In this document: piece by piece, positions 8,754-18,100 of the stretch
Position numbering within the stretch: position 1 is the stretch's first letter
Layout of the letters: each line of letters starts with the position of its first letter
Assembly: GCA_016218915.1 (NCBI GenBank)
Contig: JACRCQ010000022.1
Span: 248,001 to 312,000, forward strand
Source: Deltaproteobacteria bacterium
Lineage (GTDB): Bacteria; Myxococcota_A; Polyangia; Polyangiales; Polyangiaceae
Length of the DNA: 64,000 nucleotides
Direction: 5' to 3'
Translations under genes and position numbers: made by a program
The notes under the pieces: generated by a model
What the model was told of the DNA's origin: nothing
What the model saw: the letters and a program-made list of their open reading frames with translations, nothing else
The model's database searches: none

Positions 8754-9626
8754 ATGAATCGACGCGACGCAAGACGTGAGTGGATGGATGATCCGGATCC
8801 GTGGGAGGCGGACGAGTCGTACGAGCCCAGGTTGGAGGACCTGATCCGGCAGCTTCCACCCTCTGCGCGCTACGATCGCGACGATCCAGAGCCCAACAGC
8901 AGCTTCAGCTTCCCTCCGCCTACCGTGGAGTCGCAAAACGCGATTCCCTCGGTTGCGCCGGTGGCGATGGCGGCCGAGGACGACGACCCGCGCAGCGGGC
9001 CCACGCTCCGCTCTGCCAAGGGGATAGCGGCAGCGGTCGCCTTGGTGGGAATCACTACGACCGCTGTGCTCGGGCTCTTCGCGTTCGTTTCCCGGCACTC
9101 CAGCGCGTCGTGGGGGCTCGGCTGGAGGGCAGGCGCCCCTTCGAGCTTTGCGATTCCTGCGCTTGCAGCAGGAGCTGAAGAACCGGACACACGGGCGGTG
9201 CCTGCGCTGGCGGATCTTTCAGCCGCCGGGCCCAAGCTCCCGCCCGCGCGCGCGCTTCTCCAGCCGCCGCAACCTTCGCCGGCCGCGCCGCTGCTTCACC
9301 GCCCGCAGACGGCTCCGGGAGCCGAAGGTGAGCCCGCGGACAAACCCGTCGAACCGTCGCGCGAAGTGAAAGCCGCCGCAGGCGCCGCGCTCGGCGAAGC
9401 TCTCGTGCAGGCAGCCAGTCTCTGCCGCGAGCCAGGGATGCCGCCTGTGACGGCGCGCGTGACCGCGGTGTTTCACCCGTGGGGGCGCGTGGACAGCATT
9501 GTGGTCCACGTGCCATCGTCAGCCGCGGACCTCGGAGGATGCCTGGCCCGGGAGGCTCGGAGCGCGAGGATCGAACCTTTCGATGCAGACGCTGTGCGGG
9601 CCACCCGGGTGATCACGGTGCGATGA
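8754..9626 (+). CDS. Single-pass membrane protein with periplasmic AgmX/TonB-like C-terminal region
   Basis: The product has 290 residues. The ATG at 8754 follows a G-rich ribosome site; an earlier in-frame ATG at 8631 adds residues without character. The N-terminal about 88 residues are acidic, charged and presumably cytoplasmic. One membrane helix lies at about residues 89-112. A Pro/Ala-rich periplasmic linker follows. The last about 90 residues contain a segment with paired Cys and a VTAVFHPWGRVDSIVVHV strand pattern. That layout resembles the C-terminal domain common in myxobacterial envelope proteins, where a short beta-alpha-beta fold scores residues against a conserved Gly-Cys. The family assignment is tentative; the topology is clear. 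Confidence 0.75.
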   Translation: MNRRDARREWMDDPDPWEADESYEPRLEDLIRQLPPSARYDRDDPEPNSSFSFPPPTVESQNAIPSVAPVAMAAEDDDPRSGPTLRSAKGIAAAVALVGITTTAVLGLFAFVSRHSSASWGLGWRAGAPSSFAIPALAAGAEEPDTRAVPALADLSAAGPKLPPARALLQPPQPSPAAPLLHRPQTAPGAEGEPADKPVEPSREVKAAAGAALGEALVQAASLCREPGMPPVTARVTAVFHPWGRVDSIVVHVPSSAADLGGCLAREARSARIEPFDADAVRATRVITVR

Positions 9627-9731
9627 AGCGGGCGAAGGGCCTTGCCAACCTTGGCCCTGCTGGGTGAGCGGAGATGCGTGTGGCCGAAGCATGCAGGAGT
9701 CGCTGGGCTCGCTGAAGAAAGCCTCGCAGCG

Positions 9732-11048
9732 TCAGTCGAAGGTGGCGAGCGAGATGTGTTGATGAATCATCCTCATCCGCTTGCCGTCCGCAGAGACCGC
9801 GACCACGCGGGCGCTGCACGGTTCCCCGCCCACACGCTGAAAGGCGACCCACCACCATCCAGCCTTCTTCTTCGTACCGACAGGCTTTGGATCAATCGAG
9901 CCACGGCGCCTCGCGAGAACCTCGGCGTCCGTCCCGAAGTCCATGATGTCATGACGCACAGGGCCGGCGGGCGGCTCGTTCGTGAAGCCTTGCTCTCGCA
10001 GGAACCGCACTGCGAGCGCAATGGCGTCCCCTTCGGGAAGGTACGAGTGCGTCCGGATCCATTCGCGTTCGAATCGCTCGCGCTCAGCCTTGGCCCGTGC
10101 CTCGTTCCGCCTGTCTCCCGCCAGGTCTTCGGGAGAGTGATAGAAGCGTCCGTGGTCGATTCCCCACCGCTGCTCGGCGGATTGCGCGGCGTCGTCCGTG
10201 GTGATCGCGGTCACACGCACCTTCAGCTTCTCGTTCTGCTCCGTGGATCGCGATATCGCGTTCCAGACCGCGCGGCTGAGCGTGATCGGCGAGCTCGCGA
10301 AGGTCCCGTCGTACGTCAAGGTTCCGGACGCGTTCTCGACATGGACTCGCGCCGCGCGGAGGCTGGATTCGATCTCCAAGCGAGGGAGGGACACGGATTT
10401 GCCGTCCCCTTGGTCGGTGAGCCACAGGGCGCCGTCTGCTGGGCTCAGCAGCCTTGCTACCCCGCTTGCCTCCCTTGATGCGGAATCGAGCCTCTCGAGG
10501 AGCTCTCTCGGGACGTGGCCTGGATTCTCGACCAGAACGAGGCGGACGCGGACGATGGCCTGCGCGGTCGCATCGCCTACATGCGCCACGAGCCGCGTGG
10601 AGCCGCCCATGACGCCCGAAAGCATGTAGGTGCCGGCGCTGTCGACCTGACCAGTGGCGTCCCCGTGGGACGATCCCGGCTGGTTCTCCCACCAGCAGGC
10701 TGAGCTGGACTTGCCCGCTGGGCAGTGCGCCTTGGTCGTCGTCACGGTGAAAGCGAGCCTCGCCAACGCGTCGTCGCTGCAGGGAGAGTCGCCATAGGCT
10801 CCTTCGCAACGAATCGTGCGAACGAGCTCGCGGTCGCCTTCCGCGATCCTGACGACACCGGGATCGAAGCGATGCTTTGCTCGCTCGCGGCAAATCGCGC
10901 CTTGTGAGGCGGTGGCGCACCCCGTCGACAACGCCGCTGCGCCAAGGGTCCCTACGACAAGAAACGACCAGGCGTAGCGCAGTCCGGGTCGTCGACAGGT
11001 GACAGGAGCGCCCCAAAGCCAACCGCTGGAAGAACGAGGAAGAAGCAT
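9732..11048 (-). CDS. Large lipoprotein of unknown function
   Basis: The product has 438 residues. The ATG at 11048 is preferred to one 37 codons earlier because the upstream part looks non-coding. The basic N-terminus and hydrophobic stretch lead to a lipobox LSTGC, with the lipid Cys about residue 44; this gives an unusually long n-region, so a slightly later start is possible. Early mature Cys pairs and an Ig-like central part (AGTYMLSG and VRVRLVLV segments) suggest a beta-rich periplasmic protein. A charged helical stretch rich in Arg/Glu follows the middle. I recognise no named family. The gene converges on the membrane protein gene ending at 9626, with 105 bases between them. Confidence 0.75.
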   Translation of the reverse strand: MLLPRSSSGWLWGAPVTCRRPGLRYAWSFLVVGTLGAAALSTGCATASQGAICRERAKHRFDPGVVRIAEGDRELVRTIRCEGAYGDSPCSDDALARLAFTVTTTKAHCPAGKSSSACWWENQPGSSHGDATGQVDSAGTYMLSGVMGGSTRLVAHVGDATAQAIVRVRLVLVENPGHVPRELLERLDSASREASGVARLLSPADGALWLTDQGDGKSVSLPRLEIESSLRAARVHVENASGTLTYDGTFASSPITLSRAVWNAISRSTEQNEKLKVRVTAITTDDAAQSAEQRWGIDHGRFYHSPEDLAGDRRNEARAKAERERFEREWIRTHSYLPEGDAIALAVRFLREQGFTNEPPAGPVRHDIMDFGTDAEVLARRRGSIDPKPVGTKKKAGWWWVAFQRVGGEPCSARVVAVSADGKRMRMIHQHISLATFD

Positions 11049-11165
11049 CGGCGGTCCCAGTATGCCTTGAGACCAAGTGGAGCTCAATCGCACCGCCGGG
11101 TTCGCGCCCTGGTCGACATGCCCACCTGTGCCTGATGTTCCACCGAAGGCACGGGGCACATCGCC

Positions 11166-13310
11166 CTACTTCAACGAGAGCTCGCCGACATCCGTGGAGA
11201 GGCTTTCGACGTTGTTGATCTTCATGCGGTTGAGCGAGATCGAGTAGACGAAGTCGTCCATGATGACGCTGCGCTTGACCTCGGTGCTGGCATTGGTCCA
11301 CCAGTTCGAGCACACGCCGCTGTCGTAGCCGGTGCCGGAGCTGTCGTTCGGGTGCGATACCCGTCCCTTCTCCACGAACCCGTTCTGGAGCGTGACCTCG
11401 AATACCATCAACCCATTGAAGGTCATGTTCGCGCCAAAGCTCCCGCCAGTCCCTCCCTCGCAGATCGTCATGGGAAGGGCCAGCAGATTCTTGGGAGCGA
11501 AGTAGTTGAACGCCAGATGGTTGGCGAGCGCTTCCGAGCTCGAGCCCCGCGTGCCGATTACGTTGTAGTGCAGCAGCTTCGGATCCGCCATGTTCGTCAC
11601 GTCGAAGATCTGCAGACGCACACCGGCGAACCACGCAAAGTCCCCCTGATCGTCTGCGTCGTAGCCGATGGTCAGAAGGTGCGAGGCGTCCATCATGTGC
11701 ATGTACGTCGAGAAGCCCGGGATCTTCAGCTCCCCCACGATGGCGGGCGTACGCGGGTCCGCAAGGTCGAGCACGAACAGCGGGTCGGTCTTCTTGAAGG
11801 TCACGATGAACCCGCGATCCCCGTCGAATCGAACTGACCGGATGTCCTCCTTGGGTGCGATGTTGTCCACCTGCCCCACCTTGATCAGCTCGCTTCCCTG
11901 GGGAGCAAGTACGGTGAGCGTGCTGTGCACGTTCGGATCAGGCACGTGACCGTTGGTGGTCGCGATCCGCAGGTAGCCGTCGTGATCGTCCATGGAGAAC
12001 TGGTTGAGCACGCGCCCCTTGACCACGCCGCTTGCCACGTACGTGGTGTGTGGCTGCTCGTTCGCCAGGCCGAACTTGTGCACCGTGCTCGCTTCGTCCG
12101 CGCCACCCATCCCGTCGTACCAGCCGTAGCTGTCGGACCTGGACTGGGGCACGGATACGTACAGCGCATCGGCCGATGCGTAGATTGCCCCGGGACGGCT
12201 CACGATCGTGGTCGTTGCAGGCGCGGCGTCGACCGCCATGTCGAACGACAGCACGGTCATGAACGCAGAGCCGTCCGCAGTGGACGGCGCATAGAATCCG
12301 CTGCATTCGGCCATCAAGTTGGTGGTGGTCTGGGGAGTACCGGAGGAGAAGCGCGTGTCGCTGACCGAGGGGAACTGCGCAGAGATCGGCGTGCGACGGA
12401 TGGCCTTGGCATTGGCTGCCTTGAGCTTGCTGAAGGCGGCCCAGATCTCGTCGGAGGAGGCGCAGGAGTCGAGCCCCGGGGGATACTCCGCCACTCCGGG
12501 GAACCGGAACCCAGGCGTGGTGATGACCGTGTGCACCGCGTTGCCGATTCGTCGGCTGTTGACCAGCGAGCCGGTCGTGCGAAGCTCGCGAAGCTTCTTG
12601 GGCGCGGTCTTGTCGCTGATGTCGAAGATCGAGATCAACGTAGGGTTGCCGTCCCCGGCAAAGTCGCACTCGTAACCGTAGGTGCAGGGCTGGTAGTAGC
12701 CGCCCTGGTAGTAGGGATCCTTGGGATCCTTGGGGATCGACGAGTAGATCAGGACGCGATCGCCTGTGACGAACATGCTGCTGGGCGTGCCCTCGACCGG
12801 CAGGGTCGCGAGCGTGTTCGCAGCCGTGGCAGGCCATGCGTCCACGATGTGGAGCTTGCCGTTGCTGACGACGTAGATGTACTTGTTGTCGTTCTTGACG
12901 AAGTCGGCCTCGTCGACGCCGATGACCTGGTTGTTGGTACCCGAAGCCTGGTTGGCCCCTTTGGAGTCATCGCCGGTGTTGGTTTCTTCGCCGGTGCTGG
13001 CGCCGCCACCGCTGCCACCGTAGCCTGAGCCGGGAACCGCTGCCCCGGCGTCCGCTGTAACGCCGCCTCCAAACCCCGCATTGTTCTGGCAGTAGGCTGA
13101 TTGGTGCAGAACCTGGGCGAGGCGTTGATCGAGACGGGCTGCCATCTCGCGCACCGCTGCTTCACGCACCGCGTCTTCCACATCCTGGCAGGAAGGCAGA
13201 GCCACGAGAGCTGCGCTGGCCGAGCGGGAGGCTGGAGCGGTCGGGTCCGAGCCGAAGCTGCAAGCGGGAAACGAAGCGAGAGCGACCAGGGCGAGAGCGG
13301 AGTATCTCAT
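11166..13310 (-). CDS. Secreted beta-propeller domain protein (PF09826 type)
   Basis: The product has 714 residues. A GAGGT ribosome site precedes the ATG, and the signal peptide ends FPAC, so it is probably a lipoprotein with a slightly atypical lipobox. After a Gly-rich linker (about residues 90-125), a TNNQVIGVDEADFVKND segment marks the start of the secreted C-terminal beta-propeller family, distantly related to WD40. The remaining about 580 residues contain repeated beta-strand motifs such as LHIVDAW, LISIFDISD, LFVLDLADP and LQIFDVTN, each matching a propeller blade. The family is extracellular and functionally uncharacterised. There is no obvious operon partner; the upstream gap to the next minus-strand gene is 162 bases. 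Confidence 0.88.
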   Translation of the reverse strand: MRYSALALVALASFPACSFGSDPTAPASRSASAALVALPSCQDVEDAVREAAVREMAARLDQRLAQVLHQSAYCQNNAGFGGGVTADAGAAVPGSGYGGSGGGASTGEETNTGDDSKGANQASGTNNQVIGVDEADFVKNDNKYIYVVSNGKLHIVDAWPATAANTLATLPVEGTPSSMFVTGDRVLIYSSIPKDPKDPYYQGGYYQPCTYGYECDFAGDGNPTLISIFDISDKTAPKKLRELRTTGSLVNSRRIGNAVHTVITTPGFRFPGVAEYPPGLDSCASSDEIWAAFSKLKAANAKAIRRTPISAQFPSVSDTRFSSGTPQTTTNLMAECSGFYAPSTADGSAFMTVLSFDMAVDAAPATTTIVSRPGAIYASADALYVSVPQSRSDSYGWYDGMGGADEASTVHKFGLANEQPHTTYVASGVVKGRVLNQFSMDDHDGYLRIATTNGHVPDPNVHSTLTVLAPQGSELIKVGQVDNIAPKEDIRSVRFDGDRGFIVTFKKTDPLFVLDLADPRTPAIVGELKIPGFSTYMHMMDASHLLTIGYDADDQGDFAWFAGVRLQIFDVTNMADPKLLHYNVIGTRGSSSEALANHLAFNYFAPKNLLALPMTICEGGTGGSFGANMTFNGLMVFEVTLQNGFVEKGRVSHPNDSSGTGYDSGVCSNWWTNASTEVKRSVIMDDFVYSISLNRMKINNVESLSTDVGELSLK

Positions 13311-13472
13311 GGCAGACCTCGAAAGGGTTCCTGCGAAACGGTTGCACATTGTGGGCCACTGGCAATCGCAAAAATCCCCTTCATTTCCCGTTGCTCGACA
13401 GGCTTCCCCTGTGCCGGATTGTGCCACCCGCGCCGTCGCGTTGGCATGCTCAGGCCAGGAGGGGCCCGACGC

Positions 13473-14429
13473 TCAATCGCACTTGTTGCCCTTGCAGGTG
13501 CCGGAGCAGCATTGGGCATCGAACCCGCAGTTCTCGCCCTTGCCGAGGCAGCATGTGCCTGATGGGCACGTGCCAGCGCAACAGTCCGCGTCGGCTTGAC
13601 AGGAACCTCCCGGGTTTCGGCAACACTGGCTGTCAGGGCCACAGTGATGCGAGCAGCATTCGTCGTCGTTCCCGCAAGTCTTCTGCAGCCAACGGCAACA
13701 CTTTCCCAGGTTGCACCCGCCTTCGCAGCAGTCTGCCGGAGACGCGCAGAAGCCGAACAGGTCCGAGCAGCACGTGGAAGCAGGGCCGCAGCTTCCACTG
13801 CAGCACTCCTTGTTGTTGGCGCAGCCTTCCTGCAGCGCTGCGCAACACGCGCCGCCTTGGCAGTCCTTGCCCGCGCAGCACTGCGTCGGGTCCATGCAGC
13901 CTGAGCCCAGGACCACGCAGCACACGTTGCTCGGATCGCAGGTCGTGGTCTGGGTAGCGTAGTCGCAGCAGTCGGTGTTCACCGAGCACGGCGTCCCGAT
14001 CGCGCTGCAGGAGCTTCCGCCCGTGCCTCCTACGCCCGCGGAGCCTGCTTCTCCACCGCTACCACCGGACGGGGTGCCTCCTGTGCCTCCCTGGGCAGTG
14101 CCGCCACTGCCTCCGTTCTGCACGCCGCCGCTGCCTGCGCCGCCAGCAATCCCTCCTGCGCCAGCACCGCTCATCCCGCCAGCGCCTGCGGACGACGAGT
14201 CCTTGCCAGCCACGCCGCTGTCACCGCCCAAGCCCGCTGCGCCCCCCTTGCCGCTCAGGCCACCGCTGCCGGCCGATGCGTCCCCTGCGTGGCCTCCTTG
14301 ACTTGCCGCATCGCCGTTGGTGGGCTCCAGCTCGCCGTGCGTGCTCAATCCGCAGGCCCCGCACAGCGCTGCGGCGAGCAGGCCGGGGGCCAGTGACAGC
14401 GCGGTCCTTCGCCTCGACAAACGGCGCAT
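13473..14429 (-). CDS. Cys-rich knottin-like repeat lipoprotein
   Basis: The product has 318 residues. The signal peptide with twin basic clusters ends LCGAC (lipid Cys about 27). Residues about 30-145 are a long Gly/Ser/Ala low-complexity linker. The C-terminal about 170 residues carry roughly six repeats of the pattern C-x-x-x-x-D-C-C-x-x-x-C-x-x-x-x-C-C, for example DCCEGGCNLGKCC, as expected for disulfide-knotted mini-domains. Such repeats give a rigid, protease-resistant stalk or binding surface. The start at 14429 lacks a clear Shine-Dalgarno, and an ATG 12 codons upstream is possible. Function is unknown; surface display is inferred from the lipid anchor and linker. Confidence 0.82.
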   Translation of the reverse strand: MRRLSRRRTALSLAPGLLAAALCGACGLSTHGELEPTNGDAASQGGHAGDASAGSGGLSGKGGAAGLGGDSGVAGKDSSSAGAGGMSGAGAGGIAGGAGSGGVQNGGSGGTAQGGTGGTPSGGSGGEAGSAGVGGTGGSSCSAIGTPCSVNTDCCDYATQTTTCDPSNVCCVVLGSGCMDPTQCCAGKDCQGGACCAALQEGCANNKECCSGSCGPASTCCSDLFGFCASPADCCEGGCNLGKCCRWLQKTCGNDDECCSHHCGPDSQCCRNPGGSCQADADCCAGTCPSGTCCLGKGENCGFDAQCCSGTCKGNKCD

Positions 14430-14494
14430 GATGCGAGTGTCGCACGTTCGTTGCCCGCGGATCAACCCGCGTGAAGCGGCGTCTTCCGCGTCGA

Positions 14495-15076
14495 TCAGGG
14501 CGCCATGAAGCAGTACATCTTTCGATCGAGCAGCACGGCCTGCCGCGCGAGATTCCGGAGGCTCGTGAGCATGGGAAGAAAGGCGCCGACTGCCAGCCCC
14601 TCGAGCACCACCTTCTTCGTCTCCTCGTCTTCGATCGCCCCGGCTTCAGCCCTCAGCAGCGCGAGCCATTGCTCCGTGACCGAAGGCAGGTTGTCTTCGG
14701 GCGTGGTTGCGATCGCGCTGACGAGCTCGGCAGGCACCGCGCACACCGCTTGCTCTGCCTCTGGGGGACCGATGCGTGCGGGCTTGTAGCATTGGCTCCA
14801 GTCCGCGCCCTTGAGCAGCACTTGCATGAGGGAAGCGAGGCGTGTGATGTCGACGCCGCTCAGCTCCACGCTGGCGAGCCCGGAGAACGCGATGGTCGGG
14901 CTTGCACCGGGGAACGGCGCACCGGGCGTGGGGTCGTAGTCATCCACGACCATGGGCTCTCCGGTGAACGGGTTGGTGCTGGTCTTCTTGCGAGGTTCGG
15001 CGGTTGGAACGCGCCAGCCGCGGCAGGCCTTGTTCAGATCGTCATCGGTCGCGAGGAAATAGGCTGTGGTAACCAC
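14495..15076 (-). CDS. Cytoplasmic protein of unknown function
   Basis: The product has 193 residues, starting at a GTG (VVTTAYFLATD). There is no signal peptide or membrane segment. The protein is mildly acidic and has a Pro-rich loop at about residues 40-60, then a helical C-terminal half. It has only three Cys and shows no recognisable catalytic motif. The opening strand followed by the DDDL segment looks like the start of a compact globular domain. I do not recognise the family. It is divergent from the alpha-2-macroglobulin gene, with 121 bases between the two starts, so the two promoters share that spacer. No functional link is visible beyond adjacency. Confidence 0.7.
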   Translation of the reverse strand: MVTTAYFLATDDDLNKACRGWRVPTAEPRKKTSTNPFTGEPMVVDDYDPTPGAPFPGASPTIAFSGLASVELSGVDITRLASLMQVLLKGADWSQCYKPARIGPPEAEQAVCAVPAELVSAIATTPEDNLPSVTEQWLALLRAEAGAIEDEETKKVVLEGLAVGAFLPMLTSLRNLARQAVLLDRKMYCFMAP

Positions 15077-15197
15077 GACGCGAGGCTAGCACGCCAGGGC
15101 CCAAGGAGCAGGCTCGATCCGCGATTGCTCGGGAACGATCCCGGGCTCGGGGATGTCGAGTCGAGGGAGCCCACGGCGCACATGCTATGGCTCCACC

Positions 15198-18100
15198 ATG
15201 CAGCAGCCTGCGATGCCGCTCCCTGCCCGACTTCAATCCGTCATCCTCTCCCTGCTGGGTGCGCTCATCGGCTCCTCGTGCCTGCTCGCTGCCCGGGCCC
15301 CGGTGGTCACTCCGCGACGTACGCTCGGCGTCGATCGCGGCAAGCTCGAGCCGTCGTCCGAAGCCCGCCCGTTTTCCGTGGAGTTCGCAGCGCCCAGAGG
15401 CGAAGTCTCCGAAGATCCGGAGATCGTGCTCATGTTCAGCCGTCCGGTTCGACGGCTCGATACGGACCCGCTGACCCCTGCGCTGCCAGCGCGAATCACC
15501 CCGGAGACCGCGGGACATTGGGAGTGGATTGGTACACGCATCGCGCGGTTCGTGCCCCAGGGCGGACGGCTCCTGCGGGCGACCGACTACACGGTCGAGG
15601 TACCCACAGCCGTCCGCGCAACGGACGGCTCGCCCCTGGTGCAGCCCTTCCGTCTCGAGTTCGCCACGCCTCGTCCTGTGGTGAATTCGCTCGATGTCGA
15701 AAACAAACCCGTTGCCCCGATCTCGCTTCAGCTCTCCCAACCCGTACTGGCTTCCGAAGTCGCACGCGCGACCCGGGTGACTGCCGGCTCCATGGTCTTC
15801 CCCTTCAAGGTACGCGACAACTCCGATCCTTCGGAGCAAGCCGAGCTCGATCTCCTGTCTCCCCTGCCCCTCGGCGTGGATGTGCAGGTCACCGTCGATG
15901 CGTCGCTTCGCGCAGTCGAAGGCCCTCGCACGCTCGGCAAGACCTGGACAGGGACCTTCCACTCCTACGGCCCGTTCGCGGTCAAGCAGGGCGAGTGCTG
16001 GAAAGGGGACGGCAAGTTCTGCTCTGGAGGGGTGATGCTCGAGTTCACGAGCCCGGTGCGCCCCCTGACCGTGCGCGACGCGATCCGCATCACGCCTGCG
16101 GTGAAGATGGACTGGGGCGACTACAACGAACCTTCGGAGCAGATCTCCATCCCGGCCACGTTCGAGCCGGGCAAGACGTACACGGTGCGCGTGTCCACGA
16201 TGCTTCCGGCATCGCATGGGAAGCCTGCGCGCCCCCTGAGCGACATCTACGGCCTGCCTCTTGCCAGAGAATGGTCCGACACGTTCCCATTCGAGCCTGA
16301 GCAGGCTTCGTTGCCGTATGCTCAGCTGCAGGTTGGAGGAACGGTCGTGGACGGCGCGCCGCCGATCGAAGTCAACGTGCAACGAGATCGCATCAATCGT
16401 TTCGACGTGACCACTGCGCCTGTCAGCCTCGAGGACTACGTGCGTCTGACGCTCAAGCGCGAGGACGTGGAGCTGCAGAAGCTGCCTGGTGCCAAGACGT
16501 GGACCGAGGACGCGCCACAGGGCAAGCCGATCAAGGTCGGGTTGTCGCGCCTGTTCATTTCGTCGCCAGTCTGGCACGGAGGTGCGGTCGTTGCGCTGGG
16601 CACACCGGGCAAGAGCCTGTCGGATCTTCACCTGTGGACTGCCCAGGCGACTGACATCGGCCTGTCATCCGTGTTCACCCCGTTCGGCGAGCTGGTCTGG
16701 GCCACCAGCCTCTCCACCGGCAAGCCGATCCCGGGAGCACTGGTGCAGGCGCATACGGAGCAAGGTGCGCTGTGGGCGTCGAGCCTGGCGACGGATCAGG
16801 ATGGGATCGCATACCGCGAGTACGATGCGCCGGCCGAAGCGACGAACGTGGCGCTCACGGCCCGCGCCGGTGACGGTTGGTCTGTCGTGCGACGATCTTC
16901 CTGGCGCAGCTTGCGCGACGAGTACCAGCAGTACTTCCTGTTCAACGATCGAGGCATGTATCGACCTGGCGACACGGTCCGCTTCAAGGGCATCGGCAGG
17001 ATCTTCCGCAGCCACGGGATGCGCGCGCTGGCAGGGCAGGAGGTCGAGCTCGAGATCCAGACCGCGAAGCTCGCGGGAAGGCTCGACGAGTTCGGCGCAG
17101 TTGCCATCGACTGGGTCGTTCCCAAGGCGAGCAAGGTCGGCTTCCTCGCGGCGAAGCTGTGCCCCAAAGGACGCGAGAGGGCCAATTGCGCACACAGCCG
17201 TCTGCAGATCGCGGAGTATCGTGCGACCGAGTTCGCGGTCGAAGCCACGTTCGATCGTGCGACGTACGTACGCGGCGACACGATGAAGTGCATGATCCGC
17301 GCGCGCTATCTGTTCGGCGGTGCGATGCGGGACGCCAAGGTTGCGCCGCTCGTGTACGCCCACGACTCTGCGTTCCGCCCTCCGGGGCTGGAAGGGTGGC
17401 AGGTCAGCGGATGGGCCCCGGGCTACGGCTCCTGGTGGCAATCACCCCTGGCCGGCAACGTGGAATGGGACGAGTACCCTCTGGATCGGGACGGCTCGTA
17501 CACGGCAACGCACGCTCTGCAGCCAGGGGGCGAGAGCACGACGAAGACCTTCACCTGCGAGCCGCAGGTGCACGACGCATCGAGACAGACAGGGTCTGGC
17601 CGCACCACCGCGCTCGTGCATCCCGCCGAGTTCTACCTGGCGCTGCGGCTCAGGAGCAGCCATCTGGACCCGGGACAGAGCGTGCTGCCAGAAGTGCTCG
17701 CAGTGGAACCTGACGGCAAGCACAGGGCGAACGTGGCCATCCGGCTGCAGCTCACTCGAGTCGACCACGACCCCACCAACGGCAGGAAGGAGGTCGCGGA
17801 AGGGACCTGCGAAGTCCAATCGAGGCTGGAGCCGTCCTCGTGCAAGCTGAGCGCAATCGAGCCGGGAGAGCACTTCGTCAGCGCGATCGCTTCGGATCCA
17901 CGAACCAACGAGGTGAAGGTCACCTCCCCCTTGTACGTGCGCAGAAAGAAGGCCGACCCGATCGCGGTCCGCACGCCGGCTCCTGTGCAGAAGCACGACT
18001 CCCCCGCCGTGCGCGTGGACCGTCACAGCTACGCGGTCGGCGATACGGCCCATGTGGAGCTGCACGCCACGTTTCCCGCAATCGAGGCGCTGCTGACCAC